Positions 33,786 to 42,317 of a DNA stretch of 64,000 nucleotides are shown here, one piece after another. The stretch's first letter is position 1. Each line of letters begins with the position of its first letter. The notes under the pieces are model-generated. The model was not told the DNA's origin. It was given only the letters and a program-made list of their open reading frames with translations, and made no database searches. The position numbers and the translations under genes were made by a program. Origin of the DNA: G965212025 sp965215765 (lineage in GTDB: Bacteria > Pseudomonadota > Gammaproteobacteria > Poriferisulfidales > Oxydemutatoraceae); NCBI GenBank assembly GCA_965215765.1, contig OZ244118.1, forward strand, positions 1,426,001 through 1,490,000, read 5' to 3'.

Positions 33786-34767
33786 ATGAAATATGACGCG
33801 CTCACAGAGAAAAAGAACAGACTTGACGGCTTACGCCCGCTTCCGGATGTGCTTGTACGTAATCTGGATGATTGGTTCCGTGTTGAGTTGACCTTTACCA
33901 GCAACGCTATCGTGGGGAACACGCTGGCTCGCAGTGAAACAGCTCTTGTGGTGGAGAAGGGACTGACGGTGGGTGGAAAATCTCTTATCGAACATTTAGA
34001 GGTAATCAATCATGCCCAAGCGTTGGACTGGATAAAGGAACTGGTGAGGAGCAAACCTGGCAGCCTGACGGAGAAAGACATTTTGCATATCCATGGCCTT
34101 ATTCTGAAAGGTATTGATGTCGTGAGCGCAGGTCGTTACCGCAACTGTCTGGATCACCGGTTCAAGCGTTGTACTGCCACATCCGCTCAGAGTGCCTGAT
34201 TTGATGGAAGAGTTCGCCGACTGGCTAGGAAATGCCAAAGATATTCACCCGGCTGATTTAGCGGCAGAGGCGCATTACCGGCTGGTAAGCATTCATCCTT
34301 TCACCGATGGCAATGGCCGGATTGCCCGATTGCTGATGAACATGATCCTTTTAATGACAGGCTATCCGCCAGCGATTATCCGCAAGCGCGACCGGCTGAA
34401 CTATATGGATTCGCTGGAAAAGGCACAGCTTGGCGGTGCGAAAGACGACTACCTAAAGATTATTGGCAAAGCGGTAGACCGTTCGCTTGATATCTATCTC
34501 AAGGCTGCTTCGGGAGAAAGTGTATTCACCGGTGATGAAGGGAGATACCTGAAAATCGGTGAACTTGCCAAACAGGTTAAAGAGAGCAATTCCACTATCC
34601 GTCACTGGACCAAGGAGGGATTAATCGAAGTCGCTGAAATCACAAAAGCCGGATACCAGCTCTACGCGCCTGACATGGCACAGCGCATACAGCAGATTCA
34701 TGCACTGAAAGAGCAACGGCTCACACTGAAGGAAATCAAGAAGAAAATATTGATGGAGGCAATCTAA
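33786..34767 (+). pseudogene. Frameshifted Fic-MerR fusion gene
   Basis: Homologue of the intact gene at 37451, broken near 34143 where five bases are missing (CGCAACTGTCTGGATC versus CGCAACAAAGCTGTCCGGATC). The first part ends at 34199 in the wrong frame; the second part (from about 34192) still encodes HPFTDGNGRIAR and the MerR-type DNA-binding tail. The inhibitory motif reads SNAIVGN instead of SNAIEGN, so the autoinhibitory Glu is also lost (GTG for GAG). Confidence 0.88.
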
Positions 34768-34847
34768 TGCCTGTAGGAGAACTTAGGGCCGAAAGCGGTA
34801 TAAACTATCTTAGGAAGGCTACCCGCAAGCCTGAGTTTGGTGTCTAA
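34767..34847 (+). pseudogene. Shortened copy of the small ORF that follows fic-merR
   Basis: 26 codons (MPVGELRAESGINYLRKATR then a short tail) starting in a TAATG overlap with the preceding stop. The first six residues match the 83-aa ORF at 38437, then it diverges and stops early. Confidence 0.45.
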
Positions 34848-35128
34848 AGCGTGTTAATGCGAGATGTTTTTCAGCTTCAGGTAGTAGCAGGCTATTCAGC
34901 TTGTGTGCATAGTTCTTGTTTTTGGTGCTGGGCAGACATCTTCCAGAAATCCCTGACTTTAAGCTTTTCGCTTTCTTGGCTGGTAAATTTCTTGTCAGAA
35001 TTTAGTGTGCATGAAGAAGTTTACAAGTATGGTGCTTGGCCAGACCTAGCCAGGAAAGGGGATGTGTTTCCTTGAGAGACCAGGAACGAGTGTTATGAAA
35101 GGCTGGGTAGCTCATTGAACTTATAGCA

Positions 35129-36631
35129 CTAGAAGTTAAAGCTGATGCTGTCAATCGCTAGCGTTGCTGAGGCACATGCCTTAATAAGGAAGCTGTGCCT
35201 GTCTGTGTCAATTGAAGCAAGGCGTGTTTTAGGCAGAATCTTGGCAGTCACATTAATATTTTTTTCCTCTTGTAATTTTTTGGCATAGCGGTCAATTGCT
35301 ACTTGCATATCTTTTTCAGACCTAGCAATAAAGCTATCAAGATTTATGTTGGCATTATCTTGAATCAAACCCTCAACCAGTTCTCCGGTCAAACCTTCGT
35401 AGGTTTCTTTGAGTTTTAGAATCAAGTTGCTGCTTTTTTCTGAGAGACTTACGTTTCTGAAAATAATTTGTTTACCATCAGGAGACAATGTTGGCTTTCC
35501 AGTAAGTACTATGCGTTGTGTTCCTACCTCTTTTCCAGTAATCCAATTCCACAAGCGTTCAAGCCACCCTAGAGATTCTAATGAGACTACACTATTCATA
35601 GTAAAGCTGTCGCGACCAGGAGATGCAAGCACCATTTCATTGAGTTTGATAGTGCCAAAGGCCTCCTCTTTTGCTACTGGTTCATTTTTCAGATGGTCTT
35701 CAATAAGAGAATTGAAAGTTCTGAAATTAATAATTATGGGCATGGCCACATCTAAAGAACCATTTTCTGATGTATCCAGAATCCTCAATTTAGACGGTAG
35801 TTGGACACTGTATGTGCTTTTCTTAGGTGGAGTTCCTATTTTTAAGTCTGTTTCAGCTTCTGCTACAAAATGAAGATAAACCCCGGTACTGGTTATGCGA
35901 GGTTGACTGGTAGCAAATGCTCGTGGAGTCACAACAAGCCAAACGGGTGGATCTTGTGAAAGCTTTTCTACGATATTCAGCGCAGACCAAATTTCCTTTG
36001 CGTGCTCTCTTGAAGCCTCTTCAACGTATTTATCAAGCCTCATCTTTTGTTTGTTGAGAAGTCGGTTTACCTCAGGTTGCAGCTTGCTTTTGGCACTAAT
36101 TTTAATGGGGCCAATAGGAATTTCCGCCTCAAGGACAGTAACATTGCCACTTATATCTGGGTTTATGCTCCAATTGTCTTGAAATTCAGGATTAACCCGT
36201 AGCTTCGTTTCTGCTCGTACATTTGCGTGAGCACTGATATTTATAATGCCATCAGAAAAGGCTCTCAAAACGCCACTTAATTTTGTGGCTGCAAGAAGCT
36301 GTCCATTACCACCACTCAACTGAATATTTGAGCGTTTAATATCCCAACTAAACCAACCATCAGCTATTATGGGGTAGCTTTGATTTTTCCTGCCGGCCTC
36401 TCTACGCGGAACCGCTTTTTCCATTGCAGTCCGAATCCCTTCTAAGGGAATAAAGATTGGTAAGGAAACCTTGGTGTTTGAGCATGCTTCTTGTATGGAG
36501 TCTTGTGCAAATACAGGTGTTTTGTAAGCAGAGATGCTAGCTAAAAAAATAAAGGAAAGATATCTTAAAACTCTCATTGCCCGCTTAAATCTGTCAATTA
36601 GCATGATGTTAAATTGTTTGGAGTGTGTCAT
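35129..36631 (-). CDS. DUF4403 family protein, exported
   Basis: 500 aa. After a hydrophobic N-terminal segment (RYLSFIFLASISAYKTPVFA) the protein shows the beta-rich, lipid-binding-like pattern of DUF4403: VSLPIFIPLEGIRTAME, YPIIADGWFSWDIKRSNIQL, PRAFATSQPRITSTGVYLHF and a closing NVTAKILPKTRLASI. Probably periplasmic or outer-membrane associated; function unknown. The frame opens at 36631, but a start at 36577 (MRVLRYLSF) would give a more normal signal peptide; no ribosome site decides. It sits between two Fic cassettes on the opposite strand. Confidence 0.8.
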   Translation of the reverse strand: MTHSKQFNIMLIDRFKRAMRVLRYLSFIFLASISAYKTPVFAQDSIQEACSNTKVSLPIFIPLEGIRTAMEKAVPRREAGRKNQSYPIIADGWFSWDIKRSNIQLSGGNGQLLAATKLSGVLRAFSDGIINISAHANVRAETKLRVNPEFQDNWSINPDISGNVTVLEAEIPIGPIKISAKSKLQPEVNRLLNKQKMRLDKYVEEASREHAKEIWSALNIVEKLSQDPPVWLVVTPRAFATSQPRITSTGVYLHFVAEAETDLKIGTPPKKSTYSVQLPSKLRILDTSENGSLDVAMPIIINFRTFNSLIEDHLKNEPVAKEEAFGTIKLNEMVLASPGRDSFTMNSVVSLESLGWLERLWNWITGKEVGTQRIVLTGKPTLSPDGKQIIFRNVSLSEKSSNLILKLKETYEGLTGELVEGLIQDNANINLDSFIARSEKDMQVAIDRYAKKLQEEKNINVTAKILPKTRLASIDTDRHSFLIKACASATLAIDSISFNF

Positions 36632-36774
36632 AAAGAGTCGGCCACAAAGCTGTCAGTAGTAGCGTTTCTTTAATTCCGGACTTAATCCAGTCAGCGGTTT
36701 TGATGCGTTCCGGGTAGTCCTAACGGCACTTGATGCTAGCACATCAGACTCGGGTGACCAAATGTAATTCCCGG

Positions 36775-37180
36775 TTTTGCATGGCAATCTGTCGGGGGGC
36801 GACCGGGTCAAGCCGGAAGGTGGAATTGGGGGCGATTCACGGTCCTTGTCGTCCGTTTTGAGCGGGTGCTTATTTCGGTACAGTAACGGTTTCCAACTAG
36901 CTTGCGGGTCAGTGAGCAAGAAAATGGGTGCCGTCTTGGGTTCAGAAAGTTTGAAGAGGTTGGGGTTTGACTCGTGCCTCTTTACCGGATGTCTCAACAC
37001 CAGGTAACGGCGTGTTTCAAGGGCAAGCCTTCTTCAGGATCCTTTGGTTGACTAGAAGCTGAGCTCAGGGTGTCCGTACCGAGCATGCGCATTGTGGGGC
37101 AAAGGTGGTTGCCTTGGTCGTTGGTAACGGCTTTGCATGTTACTTTGCCGGCGCATACGTTGAGTTCGTTGCGCGGCCAG
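36775..37180. pseudogene. Dispersed copy of the anmK-ald junction
   Basis: Colinear with 48230-48960: the decayed anmK tail (GTCAAGCCGGAAGGTGGAAT, then CGGTCCTTGTCGTCCGTTTTGAGC) and the spacer phrases GGTACAGTAACGG and GCTTGCGGGTCAG. TTCTTCAGGATCCTTTGG and then the ald 3' end (CCTTGGTCGTTGG then GGCTTTGCATGTTACTTTGCC) complete it. Neither gene part is functional. Confidence 0.8.
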
Positions 37181-37182
37181 CG

Positions 37183-37237
37183 CACTGGCATCAAAAGTGA
37201 AGTTTAGCCAGTCGTTGTGTTCGTGTAACCACATGTT
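37183..37237 (-). pseudogene. 5' remnant of a second DUF4172-type fic gene
   Basis: Matches 33503-33560, the first 18 or so codons of the fic gene at 32445 (MWLHEHNDWLNFTFDASA on the minus strand). The rest of the gene has been replaced by the anmK-ald fragment. Confidence 0.8.
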
Positions 37238-37263
37238 AATCACCCCACAACTTGGGGTGATTA
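37237..37263. promoter_or_regulatory. Perfect operator-like palindrome
   Basis: TAATCACCCCA CAACT TGGGGTGATTA: 11-bp perfect arms with a 5-bp spacer, the best example of the element found twice at 33561-33619. Confidence 0.7.
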
Positions 37264-37423
37264 TGGTCTCCATTTACGGCACACGCAAAAGAATCGCCTC
37301 TACCGTAGTAGTACTTCTCACTGCGCAGCGGTGCTTGGACTGTCTCGAATGCCCCAAATGGTTTTGTTTAGAGGGGGTACTGACGCTCAGTGATAACCCA
37401 TCGACTCTATCTTTCTTGTAAAC

Positions 37424-37435
37424 CATAACGTTATG
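37424..37435. promoter_or_regulatory. 12-bp palindrome before intact fic-merR
   Basis: CATAACGTTATG, 15 bp before ATG 37451, conserved exactly with 33759-33770. Confidence 0.5.
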
Positions 37436-37450
37436 CTTTATGGTCATGGC

Positions 37451-38437
37451 ATGAAATATGACGCGCTCACAGAGAAAAAGAACAGACTTGACGGCTTACG
37501 CCCGCTGCCGGATGTGCTTGTACGTAATCTGGAAGACTGGTTCCGTGTTGAGCTGACCTATACCAGCAACGCTATCGAGGGGAACACGCTGACACGCAGC
37601 GAAACAGCTCTTGTGGTGGAGAAGGGGCTGACCGTGGGTGGAAAGTCTCTTGTCGAACATTTAGAGGCTATTAACCATGCCCGAGCGCTGGATTGGGTAA
37701 AGGATCTGGTGAGGCGCAAACTTGGTAGCCTGATGGAGAAAGACATTTTGCATATCCATGGCACCATCCTGAAAGGTATTGATGACGCGAACGCAGGTCG
37801 TTACCGCAACAAAGCTGTCCGGATCTCTGGTTCAAGCGTTGTGTTGCCCCATCCGCTCAGAGTGCCTGATTTGATGGAAGAGTTCGCCGACTGGCTCGGA
37901 AATGCCAAAGATATTCACCCGGTTAACTTGGCGGCAGAGGTGCATTACCAGTTGGTGAGCATTCATCCTTTCACCGATGGCAACGGCCGGACTGCCCGAC
38001 TGCTGATGAACATGATCCTTTTAATGACAGGCTATCCGGCAGCGATTATCCGCAAGCGTGACCGGCTGACCTATATGGATTCGCTGGAAGAAGCACAGCT
38101 CGGCGGCTCGAAAAATGACTACTTAAAGATTATCGGCAAAGCGGCAGACCGTTCGCTCAATATCTATCTCAAGGCTGCTTCAGGAGAAAGTGTATTCACA
38201 GGTGATGAAGGGAGATACCTGAAAATCGGCGAGCTTGCCAAACAGGTTGAAGAGAGCAATTCCACTATCCGTCACTGGACCAAGGAGGGATTACTCGAAG
38301 TTGCTGAAATCACAAAAGCCGGATACCAACTCTATGCGCCTGACATGGCACAGCGCATACGGCAGATTCATGCACTGAAAGAGCAACGGCTCACGCTGAA
38401 GGAAATCAAGCAGAGAATATCAAGGGAGCTAAGCTGA
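37451..38437 (+). CDS. Fic protein fused to a MerR-type DNA-binding domain
   Basis: 328 aa from ATG 37451; an in-frame ATG at 37433 overlaps a palindrome and is less likely. The N-terminal inhibitory motif is SNAIEG (near residue 40) and the Fic active site is HPFTDGNGR (near residue 178), both intact. Residues about 255-325 form a MerR-like winged helix (YLKIGELAKQVEESNSTIRH then YQLYAPDMAQRI), so it can probably bind DNA and regulate its own operon. The stop overlaps the next ATG (TGATG). Likely an AMP-transferring enzyme on an unknown target; a toxin or host-effector role is inference. Confidence 0.9.
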   Translation: MKYDALTEKKNRLDGLRPLPDVLVRNLEDWFRVELTYTSNAIEGNTLTRSETALVVEKGLTVGGKSLVEHLEAINHARALDWVKDLVRRKLGSLMEKDILHIHGTILKGIDDANAGRYRNKAVRISGSSVVLPHPLRVPDLMEEFADWLGNAKDIHPVNLAAEVHYQLVSIHPFTDGNGRTARLLMNMILLMTGYPAAIIRKRDRLTYMDSLEEAQLGGSKNDYLKIIGKAADRSLNIYLKAASGESVFTGDEGRYLKIGELAKQVEESNSTIRHWTKEGLLEVAEITKAGYQLYAPDMAQRIRQIHALKEQRLTLKEIKQRISRELS

Positions 38438-38688
38438 TGCCTGTAGGAGAACTTGGGAGCGAATGCGGTTCAGTCTATTTTGGGGAAGCGATCCGTACGT
38501 TTGGTTTGCATGATGTTGAGTCAGGCAAAGAGCTCGCTGCTACCAATAATTTTTTGGATAGAATGCACCAGTTGATTCAGCGAGCGGGTAGCGGTTTTCC
38601 ACAGCCAGAAATTACAAGTTCTTCGCTTTTAGAGAAAATTCGTCCGCAACCTGAAAATGAGCAGTTCTTGTTGGTGCGTGCTCAGTAG
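38437..38688 (+). CDS. Small hypothetical protein coupled to fic-merR
   Basis: 83 aa, begins in a TGATG overlap with the Fic-MerR stop, so translation is probably coupled. No recognised domain and no membrane segment. A truncated counterpart follows the broken fic-merR copy. It could be an antitoxin-like partner, but only position suggests that. Confidence 0.45.
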   Translation: MPVGELGSECGSVYFGEAIRTFGLHDVESGKELAATNNFLDRMHQLIQRAGSGFPQPEITSSSLLEKIRPQPENEQFLLVRAQ

Positions 38689-38750
38689 CAGAAATTGGTC
38701 TTGGAAAAAGGCTCGGTGGTTATGCATATAGACAAGTTAAGGAGTTGAAC

Positions 38751-39797
38751 ATGCTTGAGAAAATTAAATTTAAAAACTTTACAGCTTTTTCTGATCTTGA
38801 AGTCGAATTCTCAAAGGGGATCAACATTTTTGTTGGAGAAAACGGCACGGGAAAGACCAACTTGATGAAGGCTGCCTATGCGGCATGCTCTTTTGCGAGT
38901 GACCAGAAAACCTTTGCTCAAAAGATCCTCGGGGTTTTCCGACCCTTTGAAGATCGGATTGGGCGCTTGGTGCAGCGCGTACAGGGTTGTAAGACGGGAA
39001 GTCTTGCGGTTACCAGGGCGTTGGAAGGAGGAGATAGCATTACGATTCGTCTCGCTCTTTCTACTGCCAACAAAAACCCTGAAAAAGCGACGCTGTCAAG
39101 TTCCTACTCGCGTTGGCAGAAGGAAAAGGACTCTTTGAATGCTACATATATTCCTGCGGAAGAGTTTTTGTCCCATTCCAGAGGATTTGTATCGCTCGCC
39201 ACCTATCGGAATATCCATTTTGAGGATATTTACGCAGACCTTCTCCTGAAGGCTTCTACTCCCCCTTTAAGGGGACCAACAGAGAAGAAACGAAAAAAAA
39301 TTCTAAAGGAGCTTAGGAGTATCTTGCCTGGAAAAGCCGTTTTAAAGGGGGAACAATTTTTTTTGCAGAGCAAGCAAGGCTCTCTTGAATTCATGCTTGT
39401 GTCAGAGGGATATAAAAAGATTGCTCTTTTGTGGCTTTTGGTGCAGAACGGAGTGTTGGGGGAGAATTCTGTGCTTTTTTGGGATGAACCGGAAGCGAAT
39501 TTGAATCCAGTCATGATGGAGCCAGTTGTCAAAGCTCTGCTTGAACTGCAGCGTATGGGAGTGCAGGTTTTTATCGCGACGCATGAGTACTTGATTTTGG
39601 CGGAATTTGATCTGCAATGTGAAGAGCAAGATAAAGTGAGATTTCACAGTCTTTGGCGGGACAAGTTGGGCTACAACAATATTAGGGCAAGTCATACGGC
39701 TCATTTAGAGGACGTTGAGCCTAATAGCATAGATGAAACTTTTGGTAAATTGATTGACCGTGAGATAAGTCGGTCAATGGGAAGTGCTGGCAAATGA
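38751..39797 (+). CDS. AAA (ABC-type/AAA15-21) ATPase of a putative two-gene defence unit
   Basis: 348 aa from ATG 38751, with AAGGAG 6 bp upstream. Opens like OLD/RecF-type ATPases (IKFKNFTAFSDLEVEF). Walker A is GENGTGKT (residues about 31-38), a signature-like SEGYKKIALLWLL precedes Walker B VLFWDEPEANLNP, and the switch histidine is in FIATHEYLI. No coiled-coil arm or fused TOPRIM domain is visible. The next gene overlaps by 4 bp (ATGA). This ATPase-plus-small-partner layout is shared by several anti-phage systems (for example PARIS), but the partner here is not the PARIS effector. Confidence 0.8.
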   Translation: MLEKIKFKNFTAFSDLEVEFSKGINIFVGENGTGKTNLMKAAYAACSFASDQKTFAQKILGVFRPFEDRIGRLVQRVQGCKTGSLAVTRALEGGDSITIRLALSTANKNPEKATLSSSYSRWQKEKDSLNATYIPAEEFLSHSRGFVSLATYRNIHFEDIYADLLLKASTPPLRGPTEKKRKKILKELRSILPGKAVLKGEQFFLQSKQGSLEFMLVSEGYKKIALLWLLVQNGVLGENSVLFWDEPEANLNPVMMEPVVKALLELQRMGVQVFIATHEYLILAEFDLQCEEQDKVRFHSLWRDKLGYNNIRASHTAHLEDVEPNSIDETFGKLIDREISRSMGSAGK

Positions 39798-40342
39798 AAA
39801 TTACTAAAGACGGTTTCTGCTTTTATTTTGAAGGCGCAAGGCGAGTTATTGATTTTGATAAAAGTAACGAGGCACCAATGAAAAAAGTGGATCTTATAGC
39901 TGAGTTTGAGGGACATGGCGGGAACTATGACGTATATGTAGAAATCAAGGATCTGACCACAAAAGAACTTCCTGAGAAGGGCGCGGAAGCTGGCTCTGAA
40001 AGCCTTGATAACTACTATTATTACCTAGAAACCCTAAAGTATAAATATCGTGATACGTACCTTTACAGGTACGCTGAAGACAAAGTTAAAAAGGAGGTTT
40101 ACTACATCTGTCTTCTCAGCTTATCTCCTAAGCTACGTTATCCAATATACCACAAGTTTGGCAAAGACTTGCGCCACCAGCTTTCTCTGGAGCCAAAGCG
40201 CAAATGGAAGTGGAAAAAGAAGATCATAGATGCTTGCGATGTCGTGGACGAAAGACTTTGGAAAAAGAATTGGCCAAGATGGAAGCTTGAACGCTTGCCC
40301 GAAACGGGCGCTGAAGCACGCTCGTCTGAAGAACCGACTTGA
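39794..40342 (+). CDS. Partner of the AAA ATPase, nuclease-like
   Basis: 182 aa, basic C-terminal half. Start overlaps the ATPase stop (ATGA). The segment KKVDLIAEFEGHGGNYDVYV followed by EIKDL has the spacing of a PD-(D/E)XK active site (Asp, then E-x-K after a strand), which would make it a nuclease effector. The match is short and no family is recognised. The C-terminus is rich in Lys and Trp (KRKWKWKKK), suggesting nucleic-acid contact. Confidence 0.6.
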   Translation: MKITKDGFCFYFEGARRVIDFDKSNEAPMKKVDLIAEFEGHGGNYDVYVEIKDLTTKELPEKGAEAGSESLDNYYYYLETLKYKYRDTYLYRYAEDKVKKEVYYICLLSLSPKLRYPIYHKFGKDLRHQLSLEPKRKWKWKKKIIDACDVVDERLWKKNWPRWKLERLPETGAEARSSEEPT

Positions 40343-40461
40343 TTTAGGTGGCGGTATGATGCCTGCGGGTGATGGAGAGATTTCTCCTTCTCAGTTCGAA
40401 CAGGGCTAAAGTTTTATGCCTTCACGCACAGAAAAATCCAGTATCCGTATAAAGGGCACTA

Positions 40462-41631
40462 CTAGTCACTAGGTTTTAACATTAATCCTTCTAAAACAGG
40501 TATTGCATCAAGCTTGACATCAAGGTAATCAGCCAATTGATATTCGTCTATTCTGTCCATATAGTATTGCGAGAATGCCAGCTCTAAATATTTACTTCCT
40601 AAATAAGTGGCAAGTGTGGCGTAGTAATTTCCATCATTTATTTTATTAGCATTCTTTTGCTGTTTTAGCTTGTCACTCTCATGTTTCCATTGTTTCATTT
40701 TATCTTGATAGGCTTTATCTCCAATTATATTTTTGTCTAAATATTTACGCAATATAACCCCGCGACTGACTTTATGCTCGTTGGCTAGGTCTTGAATGGT
40801 GTCATTATTAAAATTTTGGTGAATGATATCCAGACTGCCATCCGGGACTAAAAAAGATCCGGCAAACTTGTTACAAAAAACTTCTTCTTGCGCATGCTCC
40901 CCTGATAATTCATTTGCCTTGCTGTCACGAAAGTCAATTCCTCCTTTAGAAAGTAAAAAATGACCCAATTCGTGGAAAAGTGTAAATATTTGCCTTGAAT
41001 GGGGCATGCTATCATTTATATAAATAATAGGGAAAGCATTATCGGGCAAATAAAAGCCACAGAAATCATCTTCCTTGAAACCGTCCTTAAATACCCAAAT
41101 ACCTAAATTTTCTAACTTCCGTCTCCAAATCTTTAATGCGTTGGCACAATCTCCTTTTTTCCAACTGAATTGTTCTTCAAGAGGGACATCTATAATACTT
41201 CTCACCCGTATTGCTAATTCACCGGCACTAAATGAGCTCCTTTGCAATTCCAGCAAGCGATTATCGAGATGCCCTTCTCCTTTTAGTTCGCGTAAATCTA
41301 TCTGCCTGACCATTGCCTCCCTGGTCAGAAAGCGAATTCTTGGTGGCAATCTTCTAGCATGGTCTTTTGGTAAAGTACGGAACAATGCTTCCAATTTACT
41401 TTCTCTTGGAGGCTTTGTAAAAAAGAATACAGCTACTGGTCTTTCATAAAACTTTGCCAATTTTTCAAGTTGGCTAAATGTTGGCTTTCTCGCGCCTTTT
41501 TCCCAGTCGGTTATGGTTTGTATATCAACTTTCTTCTGGTTTAGCTTTTTTACTACATCTTCTATTGTCCACCCAGCGGTGTCTCTTGCCCAAAACAAAA
41601 CTTTAGGTGTTATATTCGCTTCAATATCCAT
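40462..41631 (-). CDS. XRE-family regulator with ImmA/IrrE metallopeptidase domain
   Basis: 389 aa. An N-terminal helix-turn-helix (residues about 15-70, DIQTITDWEKGARKPTFSQL) is followed by a zinc peptidase domain with HELGH near residue 222 and the downstream glutamate in EEVFCNKFAGSFLVP. Proteins of this build commonly derepress mobile elements or act as toxin-antitoxin-like regulators by cleaving or binding repressors. ATG 41631. It stands alone on the minus strand between two defence units; its target is not evident. Confidence 0.9.
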   Translation of the reverse strand: MDIEANITPKVLFWARDTAGWTIEDVVKKLNQKKVDIQTITDWEKGARKPTFSQLEKLAKFYERPVAVFFFTKPPRESKLEALFRTLPKDHARRLPPRIRFLTREAMVRQIDLRELKGEGHLDNRLLELQRSSFSAGELAIRVRSIIDVPLEEQFSWKKGDCANALKIWRRKLENLGIWVFKDGFKEDDFCGFYLPDNAFPIIYINDSMPHSRQIFTLFHELGHFLLSKGGIDFRDSKANELSGEHAQEEVFCNKFAGSFLVPDGSLDIIHQNFNNDTIQDLANEHKVSRGVILRKYLDKNIIGDKAYQDKMKQWKHESDKLKQQKNANKINDGNYYATLATYLGSKYLELAFSQYYMDRIDEYQLADYLDVKLDAIPVLEGLMLKPSD

Positions 41632-41990
41632 ACTCCAACCTCGGTTATTTTCTTTGCGTCATTGCCAAAAACACCAACGACCACAACGGCAATTTTATGC
41701 CTTTTGCCACTGTAAAGTCAACTTGCCACTGAGCTGATTCTGTGCGAGCGGTTGCTTTAGCTTCATGGATGGCTGTAGTCTTATAGCCCGCATAAAAACT
41801 AGCATCCAGCGCATTTCCTAGGGTAGATTGCCGTACCCTGTCTGGAAAGATTAGAGTTACCGAATGCACCGTCCTTAGGCAGCAAATCTGAAGATGGTTT
41901 GGGGGCTCGGTTAATGCGTTAATTGAATTGCAATGCTGAACAGAAGCTTAAGGCGAGCCTGGCTTGTGGGACTTTAATTGCAGGGCTACG
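41632..41990. other. Spacer upstream of the XRE-ImmA gene
   Basis: About 360 bp. A 74-codon minus-strand frame (41645-41869) has no recognisable domain and may be a gene remnant. I see no RNA gene or clear promoter. Confidence 0.4.
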
Positions 41991-42317
41991 CTAGCTTTTT
42001 AACAGTTGGTTTTTGGAAAATAAAGTTTTACTGTGATGGTCAATCTGATCTTTTAGTGGCTGATGGGTAATCAATTCGTAGGCGTTTATGTCAACTTTAT
42101 ATGGCAAGCTGCTCTCGTGAAAGCGTGTCCATAAATTGTTAATACTCTTATCATTTATATCTCCATAAACAATCAGATCTATGTCTGAATAACTTTTATA
42201 AGAACCTGTGGCCCTGGAACCGAACAAAGATACTTTATCAATGCAGTTGGCAAATTTCCCACAAATATCTTTGATGAGTTCCAGTTGCTTCTCTTGTAAC
42301 CCGTGATCAATGGTCAT
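41991..42317 (-). CDS. mntA: MNT-type nucleotidyltransferase antitoxin (MntA/HI0073-like)
   Basis: 108 aa minimal nucleotidyltransferase with the motif GSRATGSYKSYSDIDL (G-S then D-x-D) and the third acid in KVDINAYE. In the HepT-MntA toxin-antitoxin family this enzyme AMPylates and silences its HEPN partner. The partner is encoded immediately upstream, and the genes overlap by 4 bp (ATGA at 42314-42317). Confidence 0.9.
   Translation of the reverse strand: MTIDHGLQEKQLELIKDICGKFANCIDKVSLFGSRATGSYKSYSDIDLIVYGDINDKSINNLWTRFHESSLPYKVDINAYELITHQPLKDQIDHHSKTLFSKNQLLKS

Noticed and set aside
34851..35075. 74-aa plus-strand ORF after the broken fic-merR
   Set aside because: No protein-like features or partner; probably chance in a 280-bp spacer.
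41645..41869. 74-aa minus-strand ORF upstream of the XRE-ImmA gene
   Set aside because: No domain, no ribosome site and no conserved context; at most a gene remnant.
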